Shown: positions 34,713 through 44,207, counted from the stretch's first letter. The stretch: 53,940 bases of DNA from Photobacterium damselae (GCF_003026815.1 NZ_PYOG01000026.1:1-53940), one strand, 5' to 3'. Numbers and translations: made by a program. The notes: a model not told the origin generated them from the sequence alone.

Positions 34713-35312
34713 TTAAAAACCGCGAATATCCAGCTCATTTTGAATTAGCACAATACACTGAGAAGCAAACAGCATTTTTGGACCTAAGCTGATTGGCAAT
34801 GTATTTAAACGCTTTAAGCTATTAATGGTTTTCTTTGGCATCGGAATATGGTCCGTTAATAAGAAACAAAGATCGCCTTCTAGTTCCTGTTCACGGAAAT
34901 TAGTGCCTTTTTTATCTAATAAGAATAGTTGATAATCTTCAGCTAAGCGCTGAACAAGGCGCTCAAAACTCACTGTTTCTACAGTAATACCCGATTCAAC
35001 TTCTCTTACTTGCTCTTTTGCCATACCAACAGATGCACCTAATGCACCTGCAATTTTATTAATAAGCGCCGCTTCGTGAAAACCACCAATATTGTGGATC
35101 TTACTCGACTCAAAACGAATGGTGCGTGAAAAATCGCGCGTACTTTCTAACACTAAATAAACAACAACATCATCACGATGAGATTGCGCGGTGAAAATGG
35201 CATTCATTAATACATGTGCCAAAATTTCAGAATGATCTTCTTGACCAACCGCAGCTACAAACGTGTCTTTATCTGTAGACGCAGCACGCGCCCGAACAAC
35301 AAAAGCTCTCAT
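34713..35312 (-). CDS. TrmY-like pseudouridine N1-methyltransferase family protein (COG1901), 199 aa
   Basis: It begins MRAFVVRARAASTDKDTF and carries the SPOUT-type C-terminal knot region LCFLLTDHIPMP and ISLGPKMLFASQCIVL. In archaea TrmY methylates pseudouridine 54 of tRNA with S-adenosylmethionine; bacterial homologues are of unknown target. ATG 35312 is chosen over TTG 35315. It is upstream of, and likely cotranscribed with, a GNAT gene. Confidence 0.82.
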   Translation of the reverse strand: MRAFVVRARAASTDKDTFVAAVGQEDHSEILAHVLMNAIFTAQSHRDDVVVYLVLESTRDFSRTIRFESSKIHNIGGFHEAALINKIAGALGASVGMAKEQVREVESGITVETVSFERLVQRLAEDYQLFLLDKKGTNFREQELEGDLCFLLTDHIPMPKKTINSLKRLNTLPISLGPKMLFASQCIVLIQNELDIRGF

Positions 35313-35433
35313 CAATCTACTCTTTTTTATCAGTTACCTTGCCACATATTATCAACGGTTATGATCAAATTAGCGATCTATTTTATATTTTTTGTTGCTC
35401 ATACAACATTATTGGTTATACTAGCCCTGTATT

Positions 35434-35451
35434 TTGTTGTATGGGTAACAA
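35434..35451. promoter_or_regulatory. Candidate MarR operator at the start of the efflux operon
   Basis: TTGTT and AACAA form a dyad around an 8-base centre, ending just before the ATG of the membrane-fusion gene. MarR proteins often repress their own operon through such dyads, and a MarR gene closes this operon. The AT-rich arms make this a weak call. Confidence 0.3.
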
Positions 35452-35452
35452 T

Positions 35453-36502
35453 ATGAAAGAAAAAATTTATCAAACTATTCTCTATTCTGTGGTTGGGTGT
35501 GCTTTGGCTTTCTCAGCATTTTTACTGATTTCAGATAATGTTGCCCCCTTTACGACACAAGCGACTTTATATAAACCTGTTGCCAATATTGCTCCTGAAG
35601 TCTCTGGGGTTATCACTCACGTTAATGTTGAGAATGGAGAGAACGTTCAACAAGGTCAGATCTTATTTACCATTGATCCTAAGCCATATCAGATTGCTGT
35701 TGCTCAAGCAGAAGCTGAGTTAAAACAAGCTCAAGATTCAAACTTGGCTATGTGGCAACAACTCGCTTCAGCTAAAGAGGGATTAACACAGAAAAACAGC
35801 CAGTGGCACAATGCGTTAAATACACTGCACCGCTATCAGGCTCTGAATAAGAAAGGCTTAACAACCCGTCAAGAGTTGGATAACGCTCAAACAACTGAAC
35901 AAGTTGCCAAAAGCGCTATTGCTGCAGCCAAAGCTGAAGTTCTTCGTATTAAAGCGCAATTAGCTGGCGATAAAAACAGTGCAGCAGTTGAGTTAGCTTT
36001 AGCAAAATTACAGCAAGCAGAACTGAATTTAACTCATACTAAGGTTGTTGCTCAAACATCTGGAACTATCAGTAACTTACAAATAGAAACAGGAACTTAT
36101 GTTAAAAGTGGCACTCCAGTTCTTTTTTTAGTGAACAATAACGACAGCTGGTTAAGTGCAGATTTTAACGAAAAAGGTATTTCGCATTTACAACCTAATA
36201 CTCAGGTCTCAATTAGCTTTGATGCGTTACCAGGGCAAGTATTTACTGGGGTGATTGAAAATAAAGATGATGCTATTTACGATGCCAACAATCCTGAGAC
36301 ACGTTTATCAACCGTTGCTAATGATACCCGCTGGATCCGAGAGCAGCAGAAAATCCGAACTCGTATTGACGTTCAGCAATTAGATACCAACTTAATATCC
36401 GGTGCTCGTGCGAGTGTGGTAGTCAAAAACGGTAACCCGATTATTGATGCTATTAGTCGTATTTGGATTCACTGTGTAGCCCTATTCCGTTACGTATATT
36501 AA
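35453..36502 (+). CDS. HlyD/EmrA-type membrane fusion protein, 349 aa
   Basis: A periplasmic adaptor of an efflux pump. An N-terminal anchor helix (about 7-25), the first biotinyl-lipoyl half (NIAPEVSGVITHVNVENGENVQQGQILFTID, around 45-75), a coiled-coil hairpin (about 85-190), then the second lipoyl half (AQTSGTISNLQIETGTYVKSGT) and a beta-barrel domain. The ATG at 35453 gives a normal N-terminus; longer upstream frames lack support. It pairs with the DUF2955 protein 12 bases downstream. Confidence 0.85.
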   Translation: MKEKIYQTILYSVVGCALAFSAFLLISDNVAPFTTQATLYKPVANIAPEVSGVITHVNVENGENVQQGQILFTIDPKPYQIAVAQAEAELKQAQDSNLAMWQQLASAKEGLTQKNSQWHNALNTLHRYQALNKKGLTTRQELDNAQTTEQVAKSAIAAAKAEVLRIKAQLAGDKNSAAVELALAKLQQAELNLTHTKVVAQTSGTISNLQIETGTYVKSGTPVLFLVNNNDSWLSADFNEKGISHLQPNTQVSISFDALPGQVFTGVIENKDDAIYDANNPETRLSTVANDTRWIREQQKIRTRIDVQQLDTNLISGARASVVVKNGNPIIDAISRIWIHCVALFRYVY

Positions 36503-36514
36503 TAGGAGTTAACA

Positions 36515-37534
36515 ATGAAGTGGTTTAATAACATTATTAATAACAAAGATGCCCTTCGTGTTGCTCTAACGGTTACAGTGTGCATGATGCTGGGTAAATT
36601 GCTCCATTTAAACTCTCCTGTATATTTGGCGTTATATCCTGCCATTGTGATGACAAAAGTAAAAGATTATCGTTGGAGGGGGTTATTCAAAAGCCTATTT
36701 CCAACTTTGATCTCAGCAACACTGGCCATTATCACAACTGAAATTTTTCGAGATCATCCATTTATTATATGGACAATCAGTATCTTATTATTTGATACTT
36801 TGAGGAAAAAAGCAGATACCCCACCAAAAGTTGGCGCACTGTTTATGCCTACAATTAACTGGATTTTAAATATCGTCTTTGCTCAACATACCACAATGAA
36901 TATGCCAGAGCGTATTCATGAAATTTTTATTGCGATGGTTATTACCGCGGTTGTTACTAAAGGTATGTTATGGCTATTACCTAAAGCAAAAGGGACAAAG
37001 CCACCTCAATTTAAACCATATCCCATTACCTTTGAACATCGACTAGTTTCTATAAGTTTGATGGGGATCGGACTCGGTTTTCTGATGATCGTTAATTTGG
37101 TCTCTGCCGCTTTTTGTATGGTGCCAGTTATTGCGGCTGCAACTCAATTTAATCGCCAGAATTATTTAAAAGTCATCAAAGGTCGTTTTTGGACTCAGGT
37201 AGGAGGATGTGCCATCGCTGCAATCTTCTCTATTTTGATGACAGGGCACCAAAACATGTTCTTCATTTATGGTATCGCTCTCTTTGTATTGCTTTATATC
37301 ATTGCAGATCAAATGCATAATGACGATACTCCAGCTCAAAGAGATACACATGCGGACATTTTGTTAGCCACCGTACTGCCATTACAGTTATATATGAACA
37401 GCAGTGAACTAGGCCTATCAAGCACCTTTTTGCGAGGATGGGAGTTGGCGGTCACTCTAGGTATTTTATGGCTATTCCATCGATTAACCCAAACACGAGA
37501 GCACAATGGACAAACCCATAACGCACATTCCTGA
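36515..37534 (+). CDS. DUF2955/FUSC-like inner-membrane protein, 339 aa
   Basis: About nine to ten helices with the DUF2955 pattern (DALRVALTVTVCMMLGKLL near the start; LVSAAFCMVPVIAA). Members resemble the membrane half of aromatic-acid exporters such as AaeB and pair with a membrane fusion protein, as here. AGGAG precedes the ATG. The end overlaps the MarR start by 29 bases. The substrate is unknown. Confidence 0.8.
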   Translation: MKWFNNIINNKDALRVALTVTVCMMLGKLLHLNSPVYLALYPAIVMTKVKDYRWRGLFKSLFPTLISATLAIITTEIFRDHPFIIWTISILLFDTLRKKADTPPKVGALFMPTINWILNIVFAQHTTMNMPERIHEIFIAMVITAVVTKGMLWLLPKAKGTKPPQFKPYPITFEHRLVSISLMGIGLGFLMIVNLVSAAFCMVPVIAAATQFNRQNYLKVIKGRFWTQVGGCAIAAIFSILMTGHQNMFFIYGIALFVLLYIIADQMHNDDTPAQRDTHADILLATVLPLQLYMNSSELGLSSTFLRGWELAVTLGILWLFHRLTQTREHNGQTHNAHS

Positions 37535-37961
37535 TCTTGATAGAAGCGTTCCCTTTATTATGGGGCTTGCTTATAAACAGTTTAGAACGCTAACTACTCA
37601 CGCATTAGCTACCCAGTTTGATATTACATTGGAAATGCTTGGGGCATTACGAGTATTAGCACATTTAGGAGAAGTCCCACAACAAACGCTATCTGATGCG
37701 CTATGCCGTGAGCGTTCTGTCACAAAACGCCTAGTGGATAACTGTATTAAGCGTGAACTGATCAATGTAAAAAAAAGTGAGAACAATAAAAAAGTACGCT
37801 TACTGGTTATTACAGATAAAGGTCAACAAGTAAAAGAAGAAGCCAATAAGATCGTATCAGCTATTGTGAGCGATTATTTTTCACCATTATCTGATGATGA
37901 ATACGCATTAATGCTAAAACTAAGCAAAAAGTTAATTCGAGAAGATCTTATGACTATATAA
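37506..37961 (+). CDS. MarR-family transcriptional regulator, 151 aa
   Basis: A winged helix (about 40-110: LGALRVLAHLGEVPQQTLSDAL, then VTKRLVDNCIKRELI and the wing KKVRLLVITDKGQ). It is the third gene of the efflux operon and overlaps the DUF2955 gene by 29 bases, so expression is coupled. It probably represses the operon until a phenolic or similar ligand binds. Confidence 0.87.
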   Translation: MDKPITHIPDLDRSVPFIMGLAYKQFRTLTTHALATQFDITLEMLGALRVLAHLGEVPQQTLSDALCRERSVTKRLVDNCIKRELINVKKSENNKKVRLLVITDKGQQVKEEANKIVSAIVSDYFSPLSDDEYALMLKLSKKLIREDLMTI

Positions 37962-37972
37962 GCTGTAATGTG

Positions 37973-37991
37973 TTGAAGTTATTTGGGTATA
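37973..37991. repeat. Solo MITE terminal-repeat fragment (right-end orientation)
   Basis: TTGAAGTTATTTGGGTATA matches the outer end of the 16651-16917 element at 17 of 19 bases. It lies 12 bases past the MarR stop codon. No partner end is seen nearby. Confidence 0.45.
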
Positions 37992-38133
37992 CCTAAATCG
38001 TTAAGCTCAAAATCGGTAGGAAAGATGGAATATCGATGCTGAGCTTAATTGTCTTTTTAATTAGCTCATTCTAACAAGTTATCTATCCTCTCTTCATTTT
38101 TTACCTTCCTTTGTCTTTCCCTACTACACACAT

Positions 38134-38145
38134 ATGTTATAACAT
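38134..38145. promoter_or_regulatory. Palindrome ATGTTATAACAT, possible Zur-type site
   Basis: A perfect 12-base palindrome 42 bases before the zevA-like start. The half site ATGTTAT resembles that of the Zur box, whose known form has about four more bases in the centre. Given the zinc-related genes downstream, Zur control is possible but not shown. Confidence 0.35.
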
Positions 38146-38186
38146 CACACATAAATGTAATAAATATGACAAGGTTGAGCATCATT

Positions 38187-38843
38187 ATGCTTTCTGATGG
38201 CAAAAAAATGAAATTTCGCTGGCTATCTATTGCTGCAACACTGCTTTATTCCAGCGCCGGATTAGCCCACCCCCACTCATGGATAGATATGAAAACCTAT
38301 ATCCATGGTACAGAGCAACAAATTACAGGATTTACTATGGAGTGGACGTTTGATGCGATGACGTCTGCCTATATGCTCGATGGCGAAGACATGTCACCAG
38401 ATCACAAAGCTCAGACACTCAAACAAGTAGGCGATTCGGTGATGCATAATATGATCAACGAACACTATTTCACCTACTTTTATAATGGTGAACAACCAAT
38501 CAAATATAAGTTGGCTGAAAATGGTGAGTTAACCCAAAATCGAACTAAACTTACCCTAACATTTGATCTTCCATTATCTAAGCCACAACCACTCACCAAA
38601 GATAGCTTAAAAGTATTGATATTTGAGCCAAGCTATTATGTTGATATGTCATGGAAAAAAAGCAAAGACGTTATTTTAGATCCTGAACTAGCAGCCGTTT
38701 GTAATGCTGAAATGATTGAACCAAACCCAACGCCAGAACAAATGAGTTATGCAATGTCCCTACCGCCAGATGCGGATCCTGATAATGCATTAGGGCAATT
38801 ATTTACTCAAACAGTACGTTTACATTGTAAACCATCGAGCTAA
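38187..38843 (+). CDS. zevA: DUF1007 periplasmic protein, ZevA-like, 218 aa
   Basis: A signal peptide (MKFRWLSIAATLLYSSAGLA) is followed by mature HPHSWIDMKTY, the DUF1007 start, whose N-terminal His residues likely bind metal. Its pairing with a NicO-type membrane protein is that of Haemophilus ZevAB, needed for zinc uptake. I prefer ATG 38187, with GAG 7 bases upstream; 38166 and 38208 are possible. The gene lies 22 bases before zevB-like and is cotranscribed. Confidence 0.8.
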   Translation: MLSDGKKMKFRWLSIAATLLYSSAGLAHPHSWIDMKTYIHGTEQQITGFTMEWTFDAMTSAYMLDGEDMSPDHKAQTLKQVGDSVMHNMINEHYFTYFYNGEQPIKYKLAENGELTQNRTKLTLTFDLPLSKPQPLTKDSLKVLIFEPSYYVDMSWKKSKDVILDPELAAVCNAEMIEPNPTPEQMSYAMSLPPDADPDNALGQLFTQTVRLHCKPSS

Positions 38844-38865
38844 GACAGGATGTAAATAGAACGAC

Positions 38866-39957
38866 ATGGAACAGATTCAAACATCATCACGCAAGTCTTC
38901 GTGGCTATCAATTGTGGTTATTCTAGGCTTAATTGGCTTGGCGTGTTACGAACTGTGGCAGGTATGGCCTAGTTTGGTACTCAGCAGTATAAAATGGCAA
39001 CGCGAAATCAATGGTCAATTAAGTGATCTGCTTTATGATGCGAAAAACAATAGCTTAGCGGCAGGCATTTCATTAGCAGGTTTAAGCTTTATCTATGGTG
39101 CTCTACACTCTTTAGGTCCTGGGCACGGTAAAATGATCGTTACAACCTATTTAGCGACCAATCCAACCAAGATCAAAGCCAGTTTAACCATGACTATTGT
39201 TTCAGCACTCATGCAAGCGGTGGTGGCTGTTGCTTTAGTCTCAATCTTACTGGCTGTTTTTAATGCTTCAATGCGACAGATCAGTAGCCAAGCCGATCAA
39301 TTTATTCTATTTAGCTCTTTTGCTGTTGTTGCTCTTGGCGCTTGGGTTGGATTAAAAGCGATTAAAAAGCTGATTCAAGCAAAATTTTCCACACCCCCAG
39401 AGATTAAACAGCAAGAATTAGCGGATAAATCAGCTCCAAAATTCACTATTTCAGCAATCAAACCTTTGCAGAGTTCAAGCTCAAACTCTATAAATGCAGT
39501 CAATACCAAACCCACGCCTGCACTTGCTTCTACCACGTTCCATACCCATCAACATGATAATAATGGAGTGTGTGGTTGTGGTCATAAGCATGTGGTTAGC
39601 GCTGACGAGATAAATAACGCGACAACATGGAAAGAGTACGCAGGCATTATCTTCAGTATCGGTATCCGGCCTTGTACTGGTGCAGTCATGGTCTTGCTGT
39701 TTGCAAATATGGTTGGTATCTATTGGTTAGGCGTCGTGAGTGCCTTTGTTATGGCATTAGGTACAGCTATGACCACCTCTATTATTGCGATTATGACCAT
39801 CACCGGAAAGTCGTTGGTTAAACGCTATCTAAACCATAACCCTAACAGCAACAGTCAAGCAGGTACTTGGGCTCAACTAATTGGCGGTATTATTTTAGTG
39901 CTCTTTGGTTTATTACTTGTGAGTAGTCACAGCGCTGGGATCTCGCCAGTTTTGTGA
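38866..39957 (+). CDS. zevB: NicO-family membrane transporter, ZevB-like, 363 aa
   Basis: About seven helices, with HSLGPGHGKMIV (about 83-94) and GIRPCTGAVMVLLFANMVG (about 266-284), the two signature segments of NicO/RcnA-like transporters. A His/Cys-rich cytoplasmic or periplasmic loop (HTHQHDNNGVCGCGHKH, about 225-241) likely binds metal. With the DUF1007 partner it fits the ZevAB zinc system rather than nickel export, but the metal is inferred. Confidence 0.82.
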   Translation: MEQIQTSSRKSSWLSIVVILGLIGLACYELWQVWPSLVLSSIKWQREINGQLSDLLYDAKNNSLAAGISLAGLSFIYGALHSLGPGHGKMIVTTYLATNPTKIKASLTMTIVSALMQAVVAVALVSILLAVFNASMRQISSQADQFILFSSFAVVALGAWVGLKAIKKLIQAKFSTPPEIKQQELADKSAPKFTISAIKPLQSSSSNSINAVNTKPTPALASTTFHTHQHDNNGVCGCGHKHVVSADEINNATTWKEYAGIIFSIGIRPCTGAVMVLLFANMVGIYWLGVVSAFVMALGTAMTTSIIAIMTITGKSLVKRYLNHNPNSNSQAGTWAQLIGGIILVLFGLLLVSSHSAGISPVL

Positions 39958-39968
39958 TAATCAAATCA

Positions 39969-40008
39969 GCACCTTATCAATATCATTTAAATAATATTGA
40001 TAAGGTGC
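39969..40008. terminator. Long hairpin between convergent genes
   Basis: GCACCTTATCAATAT pairs perfectly with ATATTGATAAGGTGC around a 10-base loop. No strong U-run follows, but the place between convergent genes suggests termination or RNA stabilisation. Confidence 0.65.
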
Positions 40009-40018
40009 AATTCTCAAA

Positions 40019-40501
40019 TTAAAGCGGCATCAAAATACCTAATGTTACATTAGGCGCTAAACGGCTAGGTAAATATGACTTTTTGAAATACGACAACTCT
40101 GCACCAACCCTCACTTGAAAAGGAGAGCTGTTATTAAAAACTAAAGCCCCCGCAATACTTGGGCCGTAAGATTCTTTTGTTTCCTTATCACGCCAGTAAT
40201 AGCGAGCCCCTTTGTATTTTGCCACTCCCGCTTCTAACTGGACTGAATATATTCCCTTTGATTGTTCTTTATATTGAGTCCCTATACGATAGTGTGACAT
40301 GGTTTCTTTATCTGATAAAAATGTTGAATCCATATAGCCAAAACTGCCATAAACACTTTCAACACTCATCACATCTTGTAGCCCAACTTGAGCTCCGAGT
40401 CCTAAATAATAAGGACCTAATTTAATATCTGGAGAAAAGTGGATATTAGCAGAGGCAGATGTACTCATTAATAAAGCAATAGCTAACCATTTTTTGTTCA
40501 T
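40019..40501 (-). CDS. Outer-membrane beta-barrel-like protein, 160 aa
   Basis: A signal peptide (MNKKWLAIALLMSTSASA) and alternating hydrophobic strands with aromatic ends (YYLGLGAQVGLQ, YSVQLEAGVAKY, FQVRVGAELSYF, NVTLGILMPL). The size fits a six- to eight-stranded barrel. The family is not recognised. It is monocistronic. Confidence 0.6.
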   Translation of the reverse strand: MNKKWLAIALLMSTSASANIHFSPDIKLGPYYLGLGAQVGLQDVMSVESVYGSFGYMDSTFLSDKETMSHYRIGTQYKEQSKGIYSVQLEAGVAKYKGARYYWRDKETKESYGPSIAGALVFNNSSPFQVRVGAELSYFKKSYLPSRLAPNVTLGILMPL

Positions 40502-40558
40502 TATATTCTCTCATCTATCATTGTTTATGAGAGCATCCTTGCTGATGAGAGAACAATA

Positions 40559-40596
40559 AAAAAGAGAGCGAATTATGGCTAACTCACTCTCTTTAT
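40559..40596 (-). terminator. Rho-independent terminator of the flippase gene
   Basis: On the minus strand AAAGAGAG-TGA pairs with TCG-CTCTCTTT with one mismatch, followed by further T. It lies about 27 bases past the flippase stop. Confidence 0.65.
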
Positions 40597-40620
40597 ATCG
40601 ATCATAAATTCAATTTATTA

Positions 40621-41913
40621 TCAGGTATCTTGTTGTTGATACCCGCGCAAGATCTTCTTCTCTTCAATGGTTGAGAGAATAAACATCATCACATAACCTA
40701 AACAAAGCGCAACAATGATTGATACCACATTGGCAGTAAATTCAGACAGAATATAATAAGCTGCGACTAAAGTTACGATACCACTGATACGAATCATTAA
40801 GCTTAATGTAAATTTTCCATGAGCCTTGATGTACGCCAATTGATAAGCGTTTAACATCATGAAAACAAAAAACATTGAGAAGTGAAAGAGAACTAAAACA
40901 GCGCCTTTGTATTGTGGAGGGAAAATAAACATCACAATCTCATTGCCCCAAAATAGCATTAAAGCAAAAAATACAGCACTAACAATAAAGGCTAATTTAA
41001 AGACCCAACGGCGAATGGCTTTGATCTCATCATGTTTACCTTGTCGTACACAGACCGAGAGTTCTGGCAATACAAAACGATAAATAGGAAAGACAAATAA
41101 CATAGTCATATACGTAAATATTGGACGTACTACAACTTGAAAATCCCCCAATTCATCAATACTAAAATGGGTGATAGTAAGTAAAACCGCGATATAGATC
41201 ATTAAGATACTTGCGCCTGCTTCTAAAGAGGCAGTAAAGCTTTTTTTCATGTAGTTGATCATATCTGAATTCAACTGAACATTTGTTATTGGCTTGGTTG
41301 CAATCTCTTTACGTCGCTGCCAATACATATAGTGAGCCACGATTAGTGACGACAACATCATACTATAAAACAGGGAAGCCAAAGCAGTGAAATGCAAACC
41401 GTAATAGCAAACTAAAAAGATCAATACATTGGAGATGGGCTCAATCCAAGTCACTTTATTCGAGATATGATACAAACGGTACATGGCAATCAGGTTAGTA
41501 AAATAGACCTTCATCCCCATCCCGATGATCACACCTACCATTTCAAAATAACTGACATTAATATGCAGCTCATGTTTGATATAGGGGATCACAATTCCCC
41601 AAGTGATCAATACCATCACGATCAAACTGAAACGAAATATATTAATAATATCGCGATCGTTATTAGTCTGACTAAAGCTAACGACCATAGATGAACGAAA
41701 CCCTGTCATCAAAATCAACGACAAAGAAATGATATCAACGACTGAGTTAAATAAAGCTAAGTCACTTTTGGCGACCCATTGAGCTAGCCACACCTTAAAC
41801 AGAAAACTGACCGAAATACTGGCTAACGTCGCCCAGATACCCGTGATAAACGCTTTTTGTAATTTAGTTAAGGAGTCAACTGGCTCAGGTGCACACGTTG
41901 ATTGTTGTTCCAT
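40621..41913 (-). CDS. Polysaccharide flippase (Wzx/MATE-like), 430 aa
   Basis: About twelve helices with the pattern of oligosaccharide flippases (AFITGIWATLASISVSFLFKVWLAQWV near the start; short loops; a lysine-rich tail). Such proteins move undecaprenyl-linked sugars across the inner membrane. ATG 41913 is chosen; the frame upstream begins at TTG. No glycosyltransferase genes lie next to it, so it is an orphan here and its cargo is unknown. Confidence 0.8.
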   Translation of the reverse strand: MEQQSTCAPEPVDSLTKLQKAFITGIWATLASISVSFLFKVWLAQWVAKSDLALFNSVVDIISLSLILMTGFRSSMVVSFSQTNNDRDIINIFRFSLIVMVLITWGIVIPYIKHELHINVSYFEMVGVIIGMGMKVYFTNLIAMYRLYHISNKVTWIEPISNVLIFLVCYYGLHFTALASLFYSMMLSSLIVAHYMYWQRRKEIATKPITNVQLNSDMINYMKKSFTASLEAGASILMIYIAVLLTITHFSIDELGDFQVVVRPIFTYMTMLFVFPIYRFVLPELSVCVRQGKHDEIKAIRRWVFKLAFIVSAVFFALMLFWGNEIVMFIFPPQYKGAVLVLFHFSMFFVFMMLNAYQLAYIKAHGKFTLSLMIRISGIVTLVAAYYILSEFTANVVSIIVALCLGYVMMFILSTIEEKKILRGYQQQDT

Positions 41914-42226
41914 AAATTTAATACGCAAAAGTTATAAAATGCCGTGTTATTTTATCGTATTTTGGCCTACTGATCTCAATTCACACCTCATAAATGCGAA
42001 ATATTATTATTCGCCGTACATTATTGTTACTTTTCCTTGCTAGATTTTAACTTTCTATTTTCTTCTTAGCTTCATATACAACTGGAAATAACACAACATA
42101 TAGTGTGTAAATTAATCATAACAACTATATATGGATAATTTTAATATGAAACAGAGAGCAAGGTATTACATATTGTTGTGAAATGGGTTACTGTTGCGCC
42201 GCACTTTAGATAGGACAGAGATCATC

Positions 42227-42889
42227 ATGACAAGCATTAAACCGACCATCATCTGTATTGAAGGAAATATTGGCTCAGGTAAGTCAACATTACTGCCAAA
42301 ATTAGCAGCAATTTTACAAGCGACACCTATTCTTGAGCCTGCCGATACAGATCCTGAGTTTCAGCGTTTATTAGGACTGTTTAGCCATAATCCATCCGAT
42401 GTTCATGCTCGTAATAACTTTCAGCGCTACATCACCTCTCAGCGAGCTAACCTATTAAAAGGGTTAGATTCTGATGGGTTATACATCATTGAGCGTTCAC
42501 TATTAAGCGACTTAGTGTTTACGCATGCTTGTATGTCAAACTATGAAAATACACCAGAAGATGCTGCAACTCACATGGACTGTTATAAGCACCTAATTGC
42601 AAAAATCCATGATTATCCAACCATCGATTACTGTATCTATCTAAAAACAGATCCAAGTGTTGCTTTTAAGCGTATGAAGCAACGCGGTCGTGAAGAAGAA
42701 TCATCATTAACCTTAGATTATTTGACTGATATTAGTGCATTCCACGATGCTGTATTACCTCAAGTTTGCCGAAAAATGGGCACACAATTGATCGAAATTA
42801 ACTGGGATAACCCGGAAAGCCTACATAATCTCGTAGAGAAGCTGCGTTCATTACAGCTGCCTCTTGTTCCTATGGCTAATATTGCTTAA
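42227..42889 (+). CDS. Deoxynucleoside kinase family protein, 220 aa
   Basis: The P-loop IEGNIGSGKST (about 9-19), the ERS motif IIERSLLSDLVF (about 88-99), the lid segment RMKQRGREEE (about 147-156) and LTLDYL match the dNK/dGK/dCK family, which phosphorylates deoxynucleosides for salvage. ATG 42227 is chosen, with AGGACAGAG upstream; the longer frame starts at TTG. It is a single-gene unit. Similar kinases occur in large phages, but nothing around it is phage-like. Confidence 0.85.
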   Translation: MTSIKPTIICIEGNIGSGKSTLLPKLAAILQATPILEPADTDPEFQRLLGLFSHNPSDVHARNNFQRYITSQRANLLKGLDSDGLYIIERSLLSDLVFTHACMSNYENTPEDAATHMDCYKHLIAKIHDYPTIDYCIYLKTDPSVAFKRMKQRGREEESSLTLDYLTDISAFHDAVLPQVCRKMGTQLIEINWDNPESLHNLVEKLRSLQLPLVPMANIA

Positions 42890-42895
42890 AACAAA

Positions 42896-42928
42896 AAACC
42901 GCAAGAATTATTGCGACTCTTGCGGTTT
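42896..42928. terminator. Bidirectional terminator
   Basis: AAACCGCAAGA pairs perfectly with TCTTGCGGTTT around an 11-base loop, between the convergent kinase and dpaL genes. Confidence 0.85.
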
Positions 42929-42963
42929 GTTTATGCGATTAGGATATGTCAGTTAATATCGTA

Positions 42964-44133
42964 TTAACAAGCACTTCCAGTCCAAACGATTCGACGATAA
43001 CGTTCCGGATTGGTATCTCCTTCCGTACTAAAAATCATAATAACTGAATCACGGTTTAGACCCATTTTCTCAGCCTGCTGACGTCCATCTTCTGTTGTAA
43101 TCAATTGATGCAGAATTCCCATAGATAGTGCACCTGATTCACCACTTGTTACAACACTATCACCAGCTAATGGATTACCTAAAATACGCATACCCAGAGC
43201 TGCAACTTCATCTTTTGCAGAAATAAATGAGTGACTACAATCGCGTAAAATTGGCCACGTCACAGGGTTTGGTTCACCACACGCAAGGCCAGCCATAATC
43301 GATGTAAGATCGCCAGATACGTTTTCCATTTCCCCCTTAATACCAGAGCGATAAATGCAATCAGCCGCCGCAGGCTCACCAATAATAGCAGTAAACTTAT
43401 CAGAACCTAATGCATCCGCGAAGTAACCTAAAACGCCACCAGCCATAGCACCCACACCTGCTTGAAGCATAATATGCGTTGGTTGTTCTGCAAGAGCTAT
43501 AGCCTGCTCAAGAGCTTCATCTGCCATAGTCATATAACCTTGCGAAATCCATGTTGGAATCTGCTCATAACCTTCCCAGGCTGTATCTTGAACTAGCATC
43601 CAGCCATTTTCTTCTGCGGTTTTGTTAGCAAGGCGAACAGTATCGTCATAGTTTACATCTGTCACAATACATTCAGCTCCTAAGCCGCGAATACGTTCAA
43701 CACTCGCTTGTGGAGAACCTTTAGGCATATAAACAACTGCTTTTTGACCCATCTCACGAGCAGCCCATGCAACACCAGTACCATGATTTCCGGCTGTTGC
43801 CGTTGTAAATACTAATGGTTGCTCAAGCTTAGAAGCGACTGTTTTTAAATCGATATCATTAATATCAACGTTAAGATGTTCAGCCAGAGCCTGTCCTAAT
43901 GCATAGGATCCACCCAGAACTTTAAATGCATTAAGACCAAAACGTTTAGATTCATCTTTTACTAAAATACTTTTTACACCAAAAAGCTGGGCTAAGTTTG
44001 GCAAAGATACTAACGGTGTTGGGCTATAACCTTCAATTTTTTGATGAAATGTACGCGTTTCTTTCGCCATTTCTTGAGTAAATAACGGGCTAGTTTGACC
44101 CGAAAAATAAGAGTTTTGAGAGACTTTTAACAT
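42964..44133 (-). CDS. dpaL: Diaminopropionate ammonia-lyase, 389 aa
   Basis: A fold-type II PLP enzyme that converts 2,3-diaminopropionate to pyruvate and two ammonia. Seen: the lysine motif NAFKVLGGSYALGQAL (about 65-80), the TATAGNHGTGVAWAA loop, the Gly-rich phosphate loop QAGVGAMAGGVLGYF and the C-terminal SVIMIFSTEGDTNPERYRRI (given in part). The sequence matches E. coli YgeX/DpaL. The ATG at 44133 (MLKVSQNSYF) fits the family start. It is the last gene of an operon with ridA and a YheO-type regulator. Confidence 0.9.
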   Translation of the reverse strand: MLKVSQNSYFSGQTSPLFTQEMAKETRTFHQKIEGYSPTPLVSLPNLAQLFGVKSILVKDESKRFGLNAFKVLGGSYALGQALAEHLNVDINDIDLKTVASKLEQPLVFTTATAGNHGTGVAWAAREMGQKAVVYMPKGSPQASVERIRGLGAECIVTDVNYDDTVRLANKTAEENGWMLVQDTAWEGYEQIPTWISQGYMTMADEALEQAIALAEQPTHIMLQAGVGAMAGGVLGYFADALGSDKFTAIIGEPAAADCIYRSGIKGEMENVSGDLTSIMAGLACGEPNPVTWPILRDCSHSFISAKDEVAALGMRILGNPLAGDSVVTSGESGALSMGILHQLITTEDGRQQAEKMGLNRDSVIMIFSTEGDTNPERYRRIVWTGSAC

Positions 44134-44207
44134 GGCATTCACTTTATATGTCGCAAGAATAGAGGGATAAGGCAAGAAATTAAATACTTGCCTTGAGATT
44201 CAGAAGA

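Noticed and set aside
42227..42889. Deoxynucleoside kinase as part of a prophage
   Set aside because: Neighbouring genes are metabolic and no phage structural or integrase gene is present.
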